Shown here in pieces: positions 1 through 6,906 of a stretch of DNA of 24,400 nucleotides (positions within the stretch are counted from its first letter, which is position 1; the number at the start of each line of letters is the position of its first letter). The notes under the pieces are model-generated. The model worked only from the letters and a program-made list of their open reading frames with translations. It searched no databases and was not told the origin of the DNA. The position numbers were made by a program, and so were the translations under genes. The stretch lies in assembly GCA_036566745.1 (NCBI GenBank), contig DATCVR010000219.1, positions 1-24,400 of the forward strand, in the 5' to 3' direction. The stretch is from DATCVR01 sp036566745 (GTDB taxonomy: Bacteria > Actinomycetota > Actinomycetes > Jiangellales > Jiangellaceae).

Positions 1-2
1 GT

Positions 3-725
3 GCCGATGGTGTTGCTGTGATCATTCCGGCGAAGGATGAGCAGGATCGGGTGGGTGTGACGGTGGGGGCGGCGTTGGGGATCGCTGGGGTGGATGTGGT
101 GGTTGTGGTGGATGACGGGTCGGTGGATCGGACGTCGGGGGTGGCGGCTGAGGCGGGTGCGGTGGTGGTGGGGCATGCGCGGAATCGGGGGAAGGCTGCG
201 GCGATGGAGTCGGGGGCGGCGGCGTTGTTGGCGATTGAGGCGCGGGAGTCGGGTCGGGTGAGGTCGCGGGCGTTGTTGTTCTTGGATGCGGATTTGGAGG
301 AGTCGGCGGGGGCGGCGGGTGCGTTGGTGGAGCCTGTTGTGGGGGGGTCGGCGGATATGTCGATTGCGGTGTTGCCGAAGCAGCGTAGTGCTGGTGGGGG
401 GCGTGGTTTGGTGGTGGATTTGTCGCGGAGTGGGATTGAGCGGGCGACGGGGTGGGTGCCGGTGCAGCCGTTGTCGGGGCAGCGGTGTCTGTCGCGGGCG
501 GCGTTTGAGGCGGGGTTGCCGTTGGCGTCGGGGTGGGGGGTGGAGACGGGGTTGAGTATTGATCTGCTTCGTCGGGGGTATCGGGTGGTGGAGGTGGAGG
601 TGCCGTTTCATCATCGGGTCAGTGGTGCGGGGTGGGCGGCGCAGGTGCATCGGGGTCGGCAGTATGTGGGGGTGATGCGGGCGTTGCTCAGCCGTGGGGT
701 GCGTCCCTCACTCCCCACCCGCTGA
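3..725 (+). CDS. Family 2 glycosyltransferase, 5' end outside the window
   Basis: The reading frame is open to the first base and the GTG at 18 is only an internal valine, so the true start lies upstream. Counting from the codon at 18, the protein has an N-terminal nucleotide-sugar fold with VIIPAKDE just before and at residues 1-8, the DDGS acidic motif at 32-35 and a DAD metal-binding motif at 90-92. GWGVETGLSIDLL near the end resembles the acceptor region of GpgS- or dolichyl-phosphate-type GT-A enzymes. Such enzymes transfer a sugar from a nucleotide donor; donor and acceptor cannot be read here. Codon use is unlike the rest of the window: codons end mainly in G or T and C is scarce (6 C in bases 61-120). 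This style stops abruptly near base 687, inside the last 13 codons, so the C-terminal tail may have been altered by a recombination junction. Confidence 0.8.
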   Translation, partial: ADGVAVIIPAKDEQDRVGVTVGAALGIAGVDVVVVVDDGSVDRTSGVAAEAGAVVVGHARNRGKAAAMESGAAALLAIEARESGRVRSRALLFLDADLEESAGAAGALVEPVVGGSADMSIAVLPKQRSAGGGRGLVVDLSRSGIERATGWVPVQPLSGQRCLSRAAFEAGLPLASGWGVETGLSIDLLRRGYRVVEVEVPFHHRVSGAGWAAQVHRGRQYVGVMRALLSRGVRPSLPTR

Positions 726-739
726 CCGGCGCCGACGCC

Positions 740-1507
740 ATGACCATCACCACGAGTCGGGTGGCGGTGCCGGTCGCCGGCGAGACGCTCGGCCTCGTCT
801 ACACCCAGCCCCAAGCCGCCGCCACGAGGCTCGTGGTGATGGTCCACGGCGGGCCGGGCGGGTCGAAGGAAGGCCCGGCCGGACTCTACGTCGATCTGGC
901 CGATCTCCTGGCCGCCCAGGGCATCGCGTCGGTCCGCTTCGACTTCCTCGGGGTCGGGGAGAGCAGCGGCCGCTACGAGGACATGACCATCGACCGGCAG
1001 GTCGACGAACTCCGGGCCGTCGTCCACGACGCACAGGCCCGGTTCGCGCCATCCTCGCTCGCGTTCGTGGGGGAGAGCTACGGTGCGACGAGCGTCAGCA
1101 TCGTGCACCGCGAGGTCGGCGCATCGGCGCTCGTGCTGCTCTGGCCCGCCCTCTGGTTGCTCGACGGCACGTTCGCCTCGTACGTCGTGCCGGACAAGCT
1201 CGAGCGGGCGGAGCGGGACGGCTTCATCGTCGAGGAAGGAGCCCGGGTCGGCCTGGATTTCCTGCGTCAGGTGCTCGACGTCGGCGACGTCAGCGGCAGC
1301 CTCGACGGCACCCGCGTCCCCACGCTGCTCGTCCACGGCGACCACGACGGCGAGGTGCCGTTCCGGCAGAGCCTGTGCGCGGCCGAACTGCTCGCGGGCC
1401 ATCGCCGGGTGGTGATCGTGCCCGAGGGCGACCACTGCTTGGAGCGGCCGTCCGAGCGCGAGATCGTCCACCGCGAGACCGTCGACTGGCTGACCCGGCA
1501 CCTGTGA
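740..1507 (+). CDS. Alpha/beta hydrolase, 255 aa
   Basis: This is a complete single-domain serine hydrolase. HGGPGG (residues 36-41) is the oxyanion-hole loop. GESYG (111-115) is the nucleophile elbow, with Ser113 the predicted nucleophile. HGDHDGEVP (from 199) supplies the likely acid Asp203, and GDHCLE supplies His232. The order Ser-Asp-His and the length fit the Hydrolase_4/peptidase S9-like alpha/beta hydrolases. The frame is open further upstream, to 632, but that part overlaps the glycosyltransferase and looks out of frame; ATG 740 begins directly at the first beta strand. No strong ribosome binding site is visible. The gene follows the glycosyltransferase by 14 bases but has ordinary C-rich codon use, so it may not share that gene's history. 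The substrate cannot be predicted. Confidence 0.85.
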   Translation: MTITTSRVAVPVAGETLGLVYTQPQAAATRLVVMVHGGPGGSKEGPAGLYVDLADLLAAQGIASVRFDFLGVGESSGRYEDMTIDRQVDELRAVVHDAQARFAPSSLAFVGESYGATSVSIVHREVGASALVLLWPALWLLDGTFASYVVPDKLERAERDGFIVEEGARVGLDFLRQVLDVGDVSGSLDGTRVPTLLVHGDHDGEVPFRQSLCAAELLAGHRRVVIVPEGDHCLERPSEREIVHRETVDWLTRHL

Positions 1508-1528
1508 GTCGGCAGCAATACTTGCGCG

Positions 1529-1557
1529 TGGACTTATATAAGCAGGCATTGTAGTGT
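1529..1557 (+). promoter_or_regulatory. Putative leaderless promoter with operator palindrome for the first ArsR-SRPBCC cassette
   Basis: TGGACT (1529-1534) and TAGTGT (1552-1557) are separated by 17 bases. The -10 ends 7 bases before the GTG at 1565, so transcription would start at or next to the start codon. The spacer contains the perfect 10-bp palindrome CTTATATAAG (1533-1542), an AT-rich island in very GC-rich DNA. ArsR repressors bind short palindromes over their own promoters, so autoregulation is inferred. Confidence 0.6.
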
Positions 1558-1564
1558 CTGCGGA

Positions 1565-1927
1565 GTGCACGCATTCGACGTCCTCGGCGACCCGGTACGC
1601 AGGCGGATCCTCGAACTGCTCTCGGACGGCGAGCTGACCTCGGGTGCGGTCTCTGCGGTCGTCCAGGGTGAGTTCGGCATCTCGCAACCGGCCGTGTCGC
1701 AACACCTGCGGGTCCTTCGCGACTCCGGGTTCGCCACGGTCCGGCCCGAGGGCGCGCGGCGGCTCTACGCCGTGCGGCCCGAGCCGTTCCGTGACGTCGA
1801 CGCCTGGCTCGACCGCTTCCGGCGGTTCTGGACCCCGCATCTGGAAGCCCTCGCGACCGAGCTCGCCCGGGGCGCACGTCAGCGTCGCCTGGGCGACGAC
1901 ACCACCGATCCGACCCCTGACTCTTAG
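1565..1927 (+). CDS. ArsR/SmtB-family winged-helix regulator, 120 aa
   Basis: This is a small DNA-binding repressor. The N-terminus (FDVLGDPVRRRILELL) is the usual ArsR helix 1. The recognition helix region FGISQPAVSQHLRVLRDSGF lies at about 37-56, followed by the wing VRPEGARRLYAV. No metal-binding CxCx motif is present, so it is not an arsenic or metal sensor of the classical type. It belongs to the subgroup that travels with SRPBCC/AHSA1 proteins. The GTG at 1565 is chosen because a TANNNT -10 hexamer sits 7 bases upstream and the ArsR fold begins immediately. Its TAG stop overlaps the ribosome binding site of the SRPBCC gene, so the two genes form one transcript. Autorepression at the upstream CTTATATAAG palindrome is inferred. 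Confidence 0.9.
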   Translation: MHAFDVLGDPVRRRILELLSDGELTSGAVSAVVQGEFGISQPAVSQHLRVLRDSGFATVRPEGARRLYAVRPEPFRDVDAWLDRFRRFWTPHLEALATELARGARQRRLGDDTTDPTPDS

Positions 1928-1936
1928 GAGCACCTC

Positions 1937-2590
1937 ATGATCGACGTCACCGAGCAGATCAACGCCGTCCAGCGGCAGGTCGGCACGCGCACCCTCGAGG
2001 CAGGCGAGGCGCGCACGGTCACCATCAGCCAGACCTACCCGTCCACCCTCGACGACGTCTGGGACGCCTGTACGTCCGCCGAGCGGATCCCGCGCTGGTT
2101 CCTGCCGGTCTCCGGCGACCTTCGCCTCGGCGGCCACTACCAGCTCGAGGGCAACGCCGGCGGCACGATCGAGCGGTGCGACCCGCCCCACAGCTTCGCC
2201 GCCACCTGGGAGTTCGCCGGCCAGGTCAGCTGGATCGAGGTGCGGCTCTCCGCCACGGACGACGACCACACCCGGCTCGAGATCGAGCACATCGCCCACG
2301 TCGACGAGCACTGGGCGGAGTTCGGGCCCGGAGCCGTGGGCATCGGCTGGGAGATGGGCCTCATGGGCCTCGCGCTGTACCTGCGCTCGGGTGTGCCCAA
2401 CGACCCGGCCGAAGGTCAGGCCTGGATGGTGTCCGCCGAAGGCGTCGAGTTCGTCACGCTGAGCAGCCGGCGTTGGTCCGAGGCGCACATCGCGGCCGGC
2501 GAGGACCCGGCGGCGGCCCAGGCGGCCGCTGATCGGACCACCGCTGCGTACACCGCCGCGCCGCCGGAGACGGAGTCCAGCACCGCCTGA
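1937..2590 (+). CDS. SRPBCC/AHSA1-domain protein, 217 aa
   Basis: The protein has the START-like helix-grip fold of the AHSA1 group. Its markers are QTYPSTLDDVWDACTSAERI, then PRWFLPVSGDLRLGGHYQLEG, and later SWIEVRLSATDDDHTRLEIEH. These proteins bind hydrophobic ligands in a deep cavity, and those paired with ArsR regulators are often of unknown substrate. The extra 60-70 residues after the domain are Ala-rich and longer than in the second cassette protein (165 aa). AGGAG (1926-1930) precedes ATG 1937 by 6 bases. A strong stem-loop follows the stop at 2612-2643, so the operon probably ends here. Confidence 0.88.
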   Translation: MIDVTEQINAVQRQVGTRTLEAGEARTVTISQTYPSTLDDVWDACTSAERIPRWFLPVSGDLRLGGHYQLEGNAGGTIERCDPPHSFAATWEFAGQVSWIEVRLSATDDDHTRLEIEHIAHVDEHWAEFGPGAVGIGWEMGLMGLALYLRSGVPNDPAEGQAWMVSAEGVEFVTLSSRRWSEAHIAAGEDPAAAQAAADRTTAAYTAAPPETESSTA

Positions 2591-2611
2591 ACAGCGAGCG
2601 CCCGACACAGA

Positions 2612-2643
2612 TCAGCGGCCGACTCCCCGGAATCGGCCGCTGA
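2612..2643 (+). terminator. Stem-loop terminator after the SRPBCC gene
   Basis: TCAGCGGCCGA (2612-2622) and TCGGCCGCTGA (2633-2643) form a perfect 11-bp stem with a 10-base loop, starting 22 bases after the SRPBCC stop. There is no U-tract, as is common for actinobacterial terminators. Confidence 0.7.
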
Positions 2644-2870
2644 GCTGGTCGTGGACGTCGTTCGATGAGGACGGCGGAGCAGCGGGGACCCGTGGTGCCG
2701 ACAGCTCGCCTGCCGCGATCCGCTGAGGACCGTTCGTCACCGACGCTAACCGGTGACGGCTTCCGCGAGGAAGGGTCGGGCCCCCGGGCTGCACAATGTC
2801 GCAACCCGCAGTGCGCGGGGACGAGCCGAGGTCTCCCGGTGCGACCGGCGTCGGTCGGGGCTGTGGCGGA
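2644..2870. other. Gene-free stretch with one 8-bp stem-loop
   Basis: No coding signal is convincing on either strand. CGTCACCG (2735-2742) and CGGTGACG (2751-2758) make a perfect 8-bp inverted repeat around ACGCTAAC. It could be a second terminator facing the minus-strand genes or an operator half-site pair; the sequence does not decide. Confidence 0.45.
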
Positions 2871-2996
2871 TCAGGAGCCGAGGAAGTCCAGCAGGTGCGC
2901 GTTGAACGGCTCCTTGAACGGGCCGATGCTGGCCAGGCCGTGCGCGGCCCGGGATCGACCTTCAGTGTCGCGTCCTCGACGAGCTGCTGGGCCTGG
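2871..2996 (-). pseudogene. Frameshifted C-terminal remnant of an alpha/beta hydrolase
   Basis: Reading the minus strand, one frame gives QQLVEDATLKVDPG and then, after a frame change near 2945, the next useful frame gives AHGLASIGPFKEPFNAHLL followed by DFLGS and a TGA at 2871-2873. The joined pattern (LVxxATLKVxPGAxHGL, then NAxLLxFL) is the C-terminal end of bromoperoxidase-like alpha/beta hydrolases, with the HG catalytic histidine. Nothing of the N-terminal three quarters is left; the upstream edge is fused to the 3' end of the LLM-class gene. It is read as a relic left by recombination, not as a functional gene. Confidence 0.55.
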
Positions 2997-3827
2997 CTAA
3001 TCCCGCGGCGATGCCGCGGGGCCGTTGCGGAGCACGCCGCGCACCTGGTCGACCGACACGGCGTCCGGCGGGAACTCGACGAGCCACCAGGTGGCGCCCG
3101 CCGCGACATACGGTGCCGGATCGGTGTCCGGAGGCAGCCCCACGGCGATGTCGTACGGCGCTGCGACGTCCTGGCCAGCGTCCTGGCGGAAGGCGGTGAT
3201 GTCGGCGACGGCGTCGGCGAGTTCGTCCGGGTGGTCGAGGTTGACCGGGAAATAGCCGTCGTAGCGGGCCGCGCGCCGCTTCGGCCTGGACATTCCGGGA
3301 AACCCCGCGACCCACACCGGGATCCCGGGCCGCTGCGCCGGGCGCGGCAGGAACCGCATGCCGTCGACGAGGTAGTGCTCGCCGTGGTGGTGGACCGGTT
3401 CGCCCGACCAGGCGGCCGTGAGGATCGAGAGCGACTCGTCGAGCTGTTCCGCACGCACGCGGTCGTCGACCTGCTCGCCCGTGGCCGACAGTTCGCCCGC
3501 GAAGCGGTCGCTGCCGAGGCCGACGCCGAGGGTGAGCCGGCCCTCGCCGAGCCGATCGAGCGTCGCGGTCTCCTTGGCGAGCTTCGCCGGCCTGCGGCGC
3601 GCGATCGGCGTGACCATCGGGCCGAACCGGAGGCGCTCGGTAGCGGTAGCGATCGCGGTCAGGGTGATCCAGGCGTCGGCGACGTCGACGACCGGCTCCC
3701 GCCAGCGGAGGTGGTCCCACACGAAGACCCCGTGCCAGCCGGCCTCCTCCGCCTCGGCGGACAGGCGGGCGACCACGGCCGGGTCGGCGAGCTCGTCGAA
3801 GATCGGTAGCCAGAGCGCTGATCGCAC
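2997..3827 (-). CDS. LLM-class flavin/F420-dependent oxidoreductase, 276 aa
   Basis: The sequence has the TIM-barrel luciferase-like pattern. LWLPIFDELADPAVVARLSA opens the barrel, then EAGWHGVFVWDHLRW and ATERLRFGPMVTPIARRRP, then KLAKETATLDRLGEGRLTLG and the conserved VGLGSD. PVWVAGFPG is the usual late strand. Enzymes of this group use FMNH2 or F420H2 to reduce or oxygenate small molecules. At 276 aa it is slightly short, and the tail AASPRD runs into the hydrolase remnant, so the native C-terminus may have been replaced. The GTG at 3827 is preferred over an upstream start at 3869 because TAACGT sits exactly 7 bases before it and the upstream codons cover the promoter palindrome. Its promoter has a MerR-type layout. 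Confidence 0.85.
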   Translation of the reverse strand: MRSALWLPIFDELADPAVVARLSAEAEEAGWHGVFVWDHLRWREPVVDVADAWITLTAIATATERLRFGPMVTPIARRRPAKLAKETATLDRLGEGRLTLGVGLGSDRFAGELSATGEQVDDRVRAEQLDESLSILTAAWSGEPVHHHGEHYLVDGMRFLPRPAQRPGIPVWVAGFPGMSRPKRRAARYDGYFPVNLDHPDELADAVADITAFRQDAGQDVAAPYDIAVGLPPDTDPAPYVAAGATWWLVEFPPDAVSVDQVRGVLRNGPAASPRD

Positions 3828-3834
3828 GAGGGCA

Positions 3835-3865
3835 ACGTTAGGCCCTGACACCGTGTCAGGGTCGA
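3835..3865 (-). promoter_or_regulatory. MerR-type promoter with 19-bp spacer and 9-bp inverted repeat
   Basis: On the minus strand TCGACC (3865-3860) and TAACGT (3840-3835) are separated by 19 bases. The perfect inverted repeat CCCTGACAC / GTGTCAGGG (3843-3861, one central base) fills the spacer and overlaps the -35. A 19-bp spacer holding a dyad is the known hallmark of promoters activated by MerR-family proteins. The -10 lies 7 bases before the GTG of the LLM-class gene. No MerR gene is present in the window, so the regulator would act from elsewhere. Confidence 0.7.
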
Positions 3866-3876
3866 GCACTTTCGCG

Positions 3877-4374
3877 TCAACGGCCGGCGAGCGCCTCGAA
3901 GTACGCCTTCTGCGCCGGGTAGTAGTCGTCGAACGTCGGCAGGGGCGTGCCGTCCCGTGAGGCGATCAGGTTGTCGAGGTAGTACTCCCAGCCGGGCCCG
4001 ACCTCGCCGACGGCCGCGTCGGTGTCGAGGTGGTGGACGAGCTGGAGCTCCGTCCCGCCGTCGGCGTCGGACAGCCGCACCTCCATCCGCCACGCTCCGT
4101 GGGCGTCGAGGACCGAGACGGCGAGGTGGTGGGGCGGTTCGCAGACGTCGATGCGGACGTCGGACCACGGCTTCTGCTCCTCGAAGAGCAGCTGGACCTT
4201 GATGGTCTGGCCCGGCGCGCCGCGGCCCTCCCACGGGCCGAACCATCGTGCCGTGCGTCGCGGATCGGTGACGCTCGCCCAGACATCCTCGACGGGCGCG
4301 CGGAAGGTGCGGGTGAGGACCAGGTCGCTGCCGCCGGCTGTGCGATCGAGCCGGCCCGAAGGGGTGGGGCTCAT
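3877..4374 (-). CDS. SRPBCC/AHSA1-domain protein of the second cassette, 165 aa
   Basis: The START-like fold is visible from LVLTRTFRAPVEDVWASVTD through PRRTARWFGPWEG, IDVCEPPHHLAVSVLD, WRMEVRLSDADGGTELQLVH and GWEYYLDNL. The WFGPW element and the GPGWEYYLDNL helix are typical of the Aha1-like group that pairs with ArsR. The ATG at 4374 overlaps the ArsR stop in an ATGA tetranucleotide, with GAGGAGAA upstream, so the two are translationally coupled. Sequence similarity to the protein at 1937-2590 is at family level only. The ligand is unknown. Confidence 0.9.
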   Translation of the reverse strand: MSPTPSGRLDRTAGGSDLVLTRTFRAPVEDVWASVTDPRRTARWFGPWEGRGAPGQTIKVQLLFEEQKPWSDVRIDVCEPPHHLAVSVLDAHGAWRMEVRLSDADGGTELQLVHHLDTDAAVGEVGPGWEYYLDNLIASRDGTPLPTFDDYYPAQKAYFEALAGR

Positions 4375-4757
4375 GCGATGTTCTCCTCGTCGTGTCGGGT
4401 GAGCTCGCGTGCGACGCGGCCGGTCTCCGGTGCACCGCGATCGCGCCGCGTGCGATAGGTCTCGGTCTCGAGCGCGTCGAGCCGGTGTTCCCAGGCACGT
4501 CTGCGCGGCTCGTCGAACTGGGCGATCCAGTCGGTCACCTCGGTGAGCGGGGCCGGATCGAGGGTGTAGACGCGCTGCCGGCCCACGGACTCGTCGCGGA
4601 CCAGCCCGCTCTCGCGGAGGACCCGGAGGTGGCGGCTGATCGCGGGGCGGCTGATGGTGAAGCGGGCGGCTACGTCGCCCGCGGTGAGGCTGCCGCCCTG
4701 AAGCAGCACGAGGATCTCCCGGCGCACGGGATCGGCGATCGCGGCTGCGGCCTTCAC
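4371..4757 (-). CDS. ArsR/SmtB-family regulator of the second cassette, 128 aa
   Basis: Helix 1 (AAIADPVRREILVLLQGGSL), the recognition helix (FTISRPAISRHLRVLRESGL) and the wing (DESVGRQRVYTLDPAPL) are complete, followed by a charged C-terminal helix. No metal-site cysteines are seen. An in-frame ATG at 4787 exists, but starting there would translate through the operator. The GTG at 4757 is preferred because TACGCT ends 7 bases before it. The regulator most likely represses its own two-gene operon through the 7-bp inverted repeat at 4766-4785, and that site also lies between this gene and the divergent kinase at 4858. Confidence 0.9.
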   Translation of the reverse strand: MKAAAAIADPVRREILVLLQGGSLTAGDVAARFTISRPAISRHLRVLRESGLVRDESVGRQRVYTLDPAPLTEVTDWIAQFDEPRRRAWEHRLDALETETYRTRRDRGAPETGRVARELTRHDEENIA

Positions 4758-4764
4758 GAGGCAA

Positions 4765-4785
4765 AGCGTAACCGATGTGTTACGC
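4765..4785 (-). promoter_or_regulatory. ArsR operator overlapping a leaderless -10 box
   Basis: GCGTAAC (4766-4772) and GTTACGC (4779-4785) form a perfect 7-bp inverted repeat with a 6-base spacer. The minus-strand -10 hexamer TACGCT (4770-4765) is almost wholly inside one arm and lies 7 bases from the GTG at 4757. A repressor bound here would block RNA polymerase directly. The site is over 50 bases from the -10 of the divergent kinase. Confidence 0.68.
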
Positions 4786-4844
4786 ATCGATCCACGGGTG
4801 ACGCTCGGCCGGAAATTGCCTGGCGGCGCGGGGACGCGTCCTCC

Positions 4845-4850
4845 TAGCTT
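4845..4850 (+). promoter_or_regulatory. -10 box of a leaderless transcript for the kinase gene
   Basis: TAGCTT is followed by exactly 7 bases and then the GTG at 4858. No good -35 hexamer is visible at 16-19 bases, so the call rests on the -10 and the spacing alone. Confidence 0.45.
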
Positions 4851-4857
4851 TCGTGGG

Positions 4858-5808
4858 GTGCGGAGGTCGGAGATCGACGAGATGATGACGCGTGCCGTAC
4901 CGGGTGCGCGGATCCGGGACGTCATGGCGCGGACGGGCGGCGAGCTGAGCACGGTGTTCGAGGTGCGGCTCGACGGTGCCGCGCCGGTGATCCTCAAGAT
5001 CTACGACGACGTCTGGGCGTGGAAGCAGGCCAAGGAGGTCGCGGTCTACGGCCTTCTCGCCGAGGTGGCACGAGGGTACGTGCCTGAGGTGCTCCACGTG
5101 GAGTCCGCGGGATCCGGGCCGGCGTTCACCGTGCTGACGAGACTCGACGGCCGGCCCCTGTCCGAGGTCGCGCTCGAACCTGCCGAATGGCGCCAGGTGT
5201 ACCGCCAGGTCGGGCGTCTCGTCGCACGCATCCACGAGGTCGGCCAGCCGGCGTACGGGTACCTGGTGGCCGGCATCGTCGACCCCGAGCCCGACAACGC
5301 CTCGTACATGGGTCGGCAGTTCGCGAAGAAGCTGCGCGAGTTCGCCGGCCTCGGCGGTGACCAGGGGCTCCATCACGAGGTGGAGCGGTACGTGGCCGCA
5401 CGCGCCGACAGCTTCGCGAACTGCGCGGCGCCGGTGCTGTGCCACAACGACCTTCACGAGGGCAACGTGCTGGTTCGCCCGGGCGACGGCGGCTGGGTCG
5501 TGAGCGGTCTCGTCGACGTGGAGAACGCCGTGGCGGCAGATCCTCTGCTCGACCTCGCGAAGACCGAGTGCTACTCGATCCGCGGCGACCAGTCGAAGCA
5601 CGCCGGGCTGATCGAGGGATACGGAGCCCTGCCGGCCGACTGGGCGGCGCGGCTCGAGCTCTACCGCCTGTATCACGCACTCGAACTGTGGGACTGGTTC
5701 GCCTCGATCGGGACAACGGATCCTCTGCCCGGCATCGCGACCGACATGGCGGACATCCTCGCTGGCGGCGCCGGCGGGCCCGCCGATCCCGTCGTCGGCG
5801 CCGAGTGA
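4858..5808 (+). CDS. Aminoglycoside phosphotransferase/choline kinase-like protein, 316 aa
   Basis: The protein has the APH kinase fold. VILKIYD contains the likely ATP-anchoring Lys47. HNDLHEGNVLV (196-206) is the Brenner-type catalytic loop with Asp198 as the base. LVDVENAVAADPLLDLAK (from 218) carries the metal-binding acidic motif and the ADPxxDLA signature. Such enzymes phosphorylate small hydroxyl compounds, including aminoglycosides, choline, homoserine or macrolides; the sequence does not identify which. The frame extends to 4777, but the GTG at 4858 fits a leaderless start and the beginning of conserved sequence (RRSEIDEMM). It is divergent from the second ArsR-SRPBCC operon. CCTTT-TCG-AAAGG (5843-5855) after the stop is only a weak hairpin. 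Confidence 0.85.
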   Translation: MRRSEIDEMMTRAVPGARIRDVMARTGGELSTVFEVRLDGAAPVILKIYDDVWAWKQAKEVAVYGLLAEVARGYVPEVLHVESAGSGPAFTVLTRLDGRPLSEVALEPAEWRQVYRQVGRLVARIHEVGQPAYGYLVAGIVDPEPDNASYMGRQFAKKLREFAGLGGDQGLHHEVERYVAARADSFANCAAPVLCHNDLHEGNVLVRPGDGGWVVSGLVDVENAVAADPLLDLAKTECYSIRGDQSKHAGLIEGYGALPADWAARLELYRLYHALELWDWFASIGTTDPLPGIATDMADILAGGAGGPADPVVGAE

Positions 5809-6389
5809 GGCGGAGCCGTTTCACCGGACTGGAGGAGCGAACCCTTTTCGAAAGGTCGTGCCGATGTCTGCGATCACGATGAGTTCGCCGGAACCCCTGC
5901 GCCACATTCATCGCAGATATCGCCGGCATGTACCTGGCTGCCCTCGTGAGCGGTCGACTGACCGGCGAATACGTCCTGATGTATCGATTCGGTCAACGTC
6001 TTACAAATGGCTAGAAAGCGATGATTCGTGGGCAGGCAACCCGCTACAGTGACCAATGCCATTGGTGCGCGTGAGGCAACTAGCCCGCGACAGCATCGCC
6101 GTGGGGGCAGGAGGCGGCGTGGTGACGACGAACGTGGGCGCGACCCACGGAATCCGACCGTGACGAGAAGGGCTTGGGCGCCAACGCCAGGCCGTGCGGG
6201 ACCTGGGGTCCCGATGGAGTATCGACCGCTTCTTCGCACTGATCGCCTCCACCGGCCGCAGTTCCCTCAGCGCATTCAGTGACGTAGCGAGACGCCGACG
6301 ATATCGCCACGTGGCGGCCGGTATGACGACCGCTTCCACGCGAAACGCAGTGCGCGCCGACATCGACAATCGTTCGAGAGAGGTACGAG
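5809..6389. other. 580-bp region without a recognised gene
   Basis: Base composition is lower in GC than around it and no long frame looks coding. Two short frames on the + strand have protein-like composition: 5928-6014 (MYLAALVSGRLTGEYVLMYR...) and 6056-6163. The first frame also continues upstream without a start (NPCATFIADIAG), as a gene remnant would. The remainder probably holds the promoter region of the membrane-protein gene at 6390, whose ribosome site is GAGAGG. I see no RNA gene or insertion sequence end. Confidence 0.4.
6056..6163 (+). CDS. Possible 35-aa leaderless small ORF
   Basis: TACAGT (6045-6050) lies 5 bases before ATG 6056, close to the spacing expected for a leaderless transcript. 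The peptide begins MPLVRVRQLARDSIAVGAGG and ends ATHGIRP. It matches nothing I know and may be chance. Confidence 0.2.
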   Translation: MPLVRVRQLARDSIAVGAGGGVVTTNVGATHGIRP

Positions 6390-6818
6390 ATGACCAATCT
6401 CAATGTGTCCAGGGAACCCAGTCCGCCGCCCGAGCGAAGTGTCTGGGCAGTGGGATGGATTTCGTTCGCGGGCATCATGCTGATCATGATCGGCTTCTTC
6501 CACGCCATCGTGGGGTTGGCCGGGATCATCGACGACGAGTTCTATGTCGTCGGCCAGGAGTACGTGTTCCAGTTCGACGCGACCACCTGGGGCTGGATCC
6601 ATCTGATCCTCGGCATCGTGGTGCTCCTCGCCGGCTTCTTCGTCTTCACCGGTTCGGTGGTGGCACGGACGATCGGTGTCATCGTCGCCGTGTTCAGCGC
6701 GCTGGCGGGTTTCGCGTGGATGCCCTGGTACCCGATCTGGGGAATCACGATCGTCGCGGTGGCCGTCACCGTGATCTGGGCGTTGACCGCGCACGGCCGG
6801 GACATCACCGATATCTGA
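6390..6818 (+). CDS. DUF7144-family four-helix membrane protein, 142 aa
   Basis: A short polar N-terminus (to about residue 20) precedes four hydrophobic segments at about 22-47, 66-88, 90-110 and 115-136. The first contains GWISFAGIMLIMIGFFHAIVG and the second GWIHLILGIVVLLAGFFVFTG, which match the pattern of the DUF7144 actinobacterial membrane proteins. The function of the family is unknown. GAGAGG lies 7-8 bases upstream of ATG 6390. The protein precedes two other membrane proteins on the same strand with an 88-base gap. Confidence 0.78.
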   Translation: MTNLNVSREPSPPPERSVWAVGWISFAGIMLIMIGFFHAIVGLAGIIDDEFYVVGQEYVFQFDATTWGWIHLILGIVVLLAGFFVFTGSVVARTIGVIVAVFSALAGFAWMPWYPIWGITIVAVAVTVIWALTAHGRDITDI

Positions 6819-6906
6819 TGGCCGGGGCGGTCGACTGACGAGGTCCGCACCCAATGCGAGCGGCACGGCCCGTGGTGCACCGCCCGGGCTCGAGCGGCTG
6901 GGGCCG

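Noticed and set aside
611..2608. 665-codon minus-strand open frame
   Set aside because: It lies opposite the hydrolase, ArsR and SRPBCC genes, all with clear family motifs; the translation has only Gly/Arg/Asp-rich noise. High GC creates such antisense frames.
4755..4787. ATG 4787 as the start of the second ArsR
   Set aside because: It would translate across the operator and the -10 box; GTG 4757 has the leaderless spacing and begins the conserved fold.
6194..6838. 214-codon + frame overlapping the DUF7144 gene
   Set aside because: Its second half is out of frame with a clear membrane protein and is Arg/His/Gly-rich; the first half (RWSIDRFFALIAS) matches no family I know and lacks a start signal.
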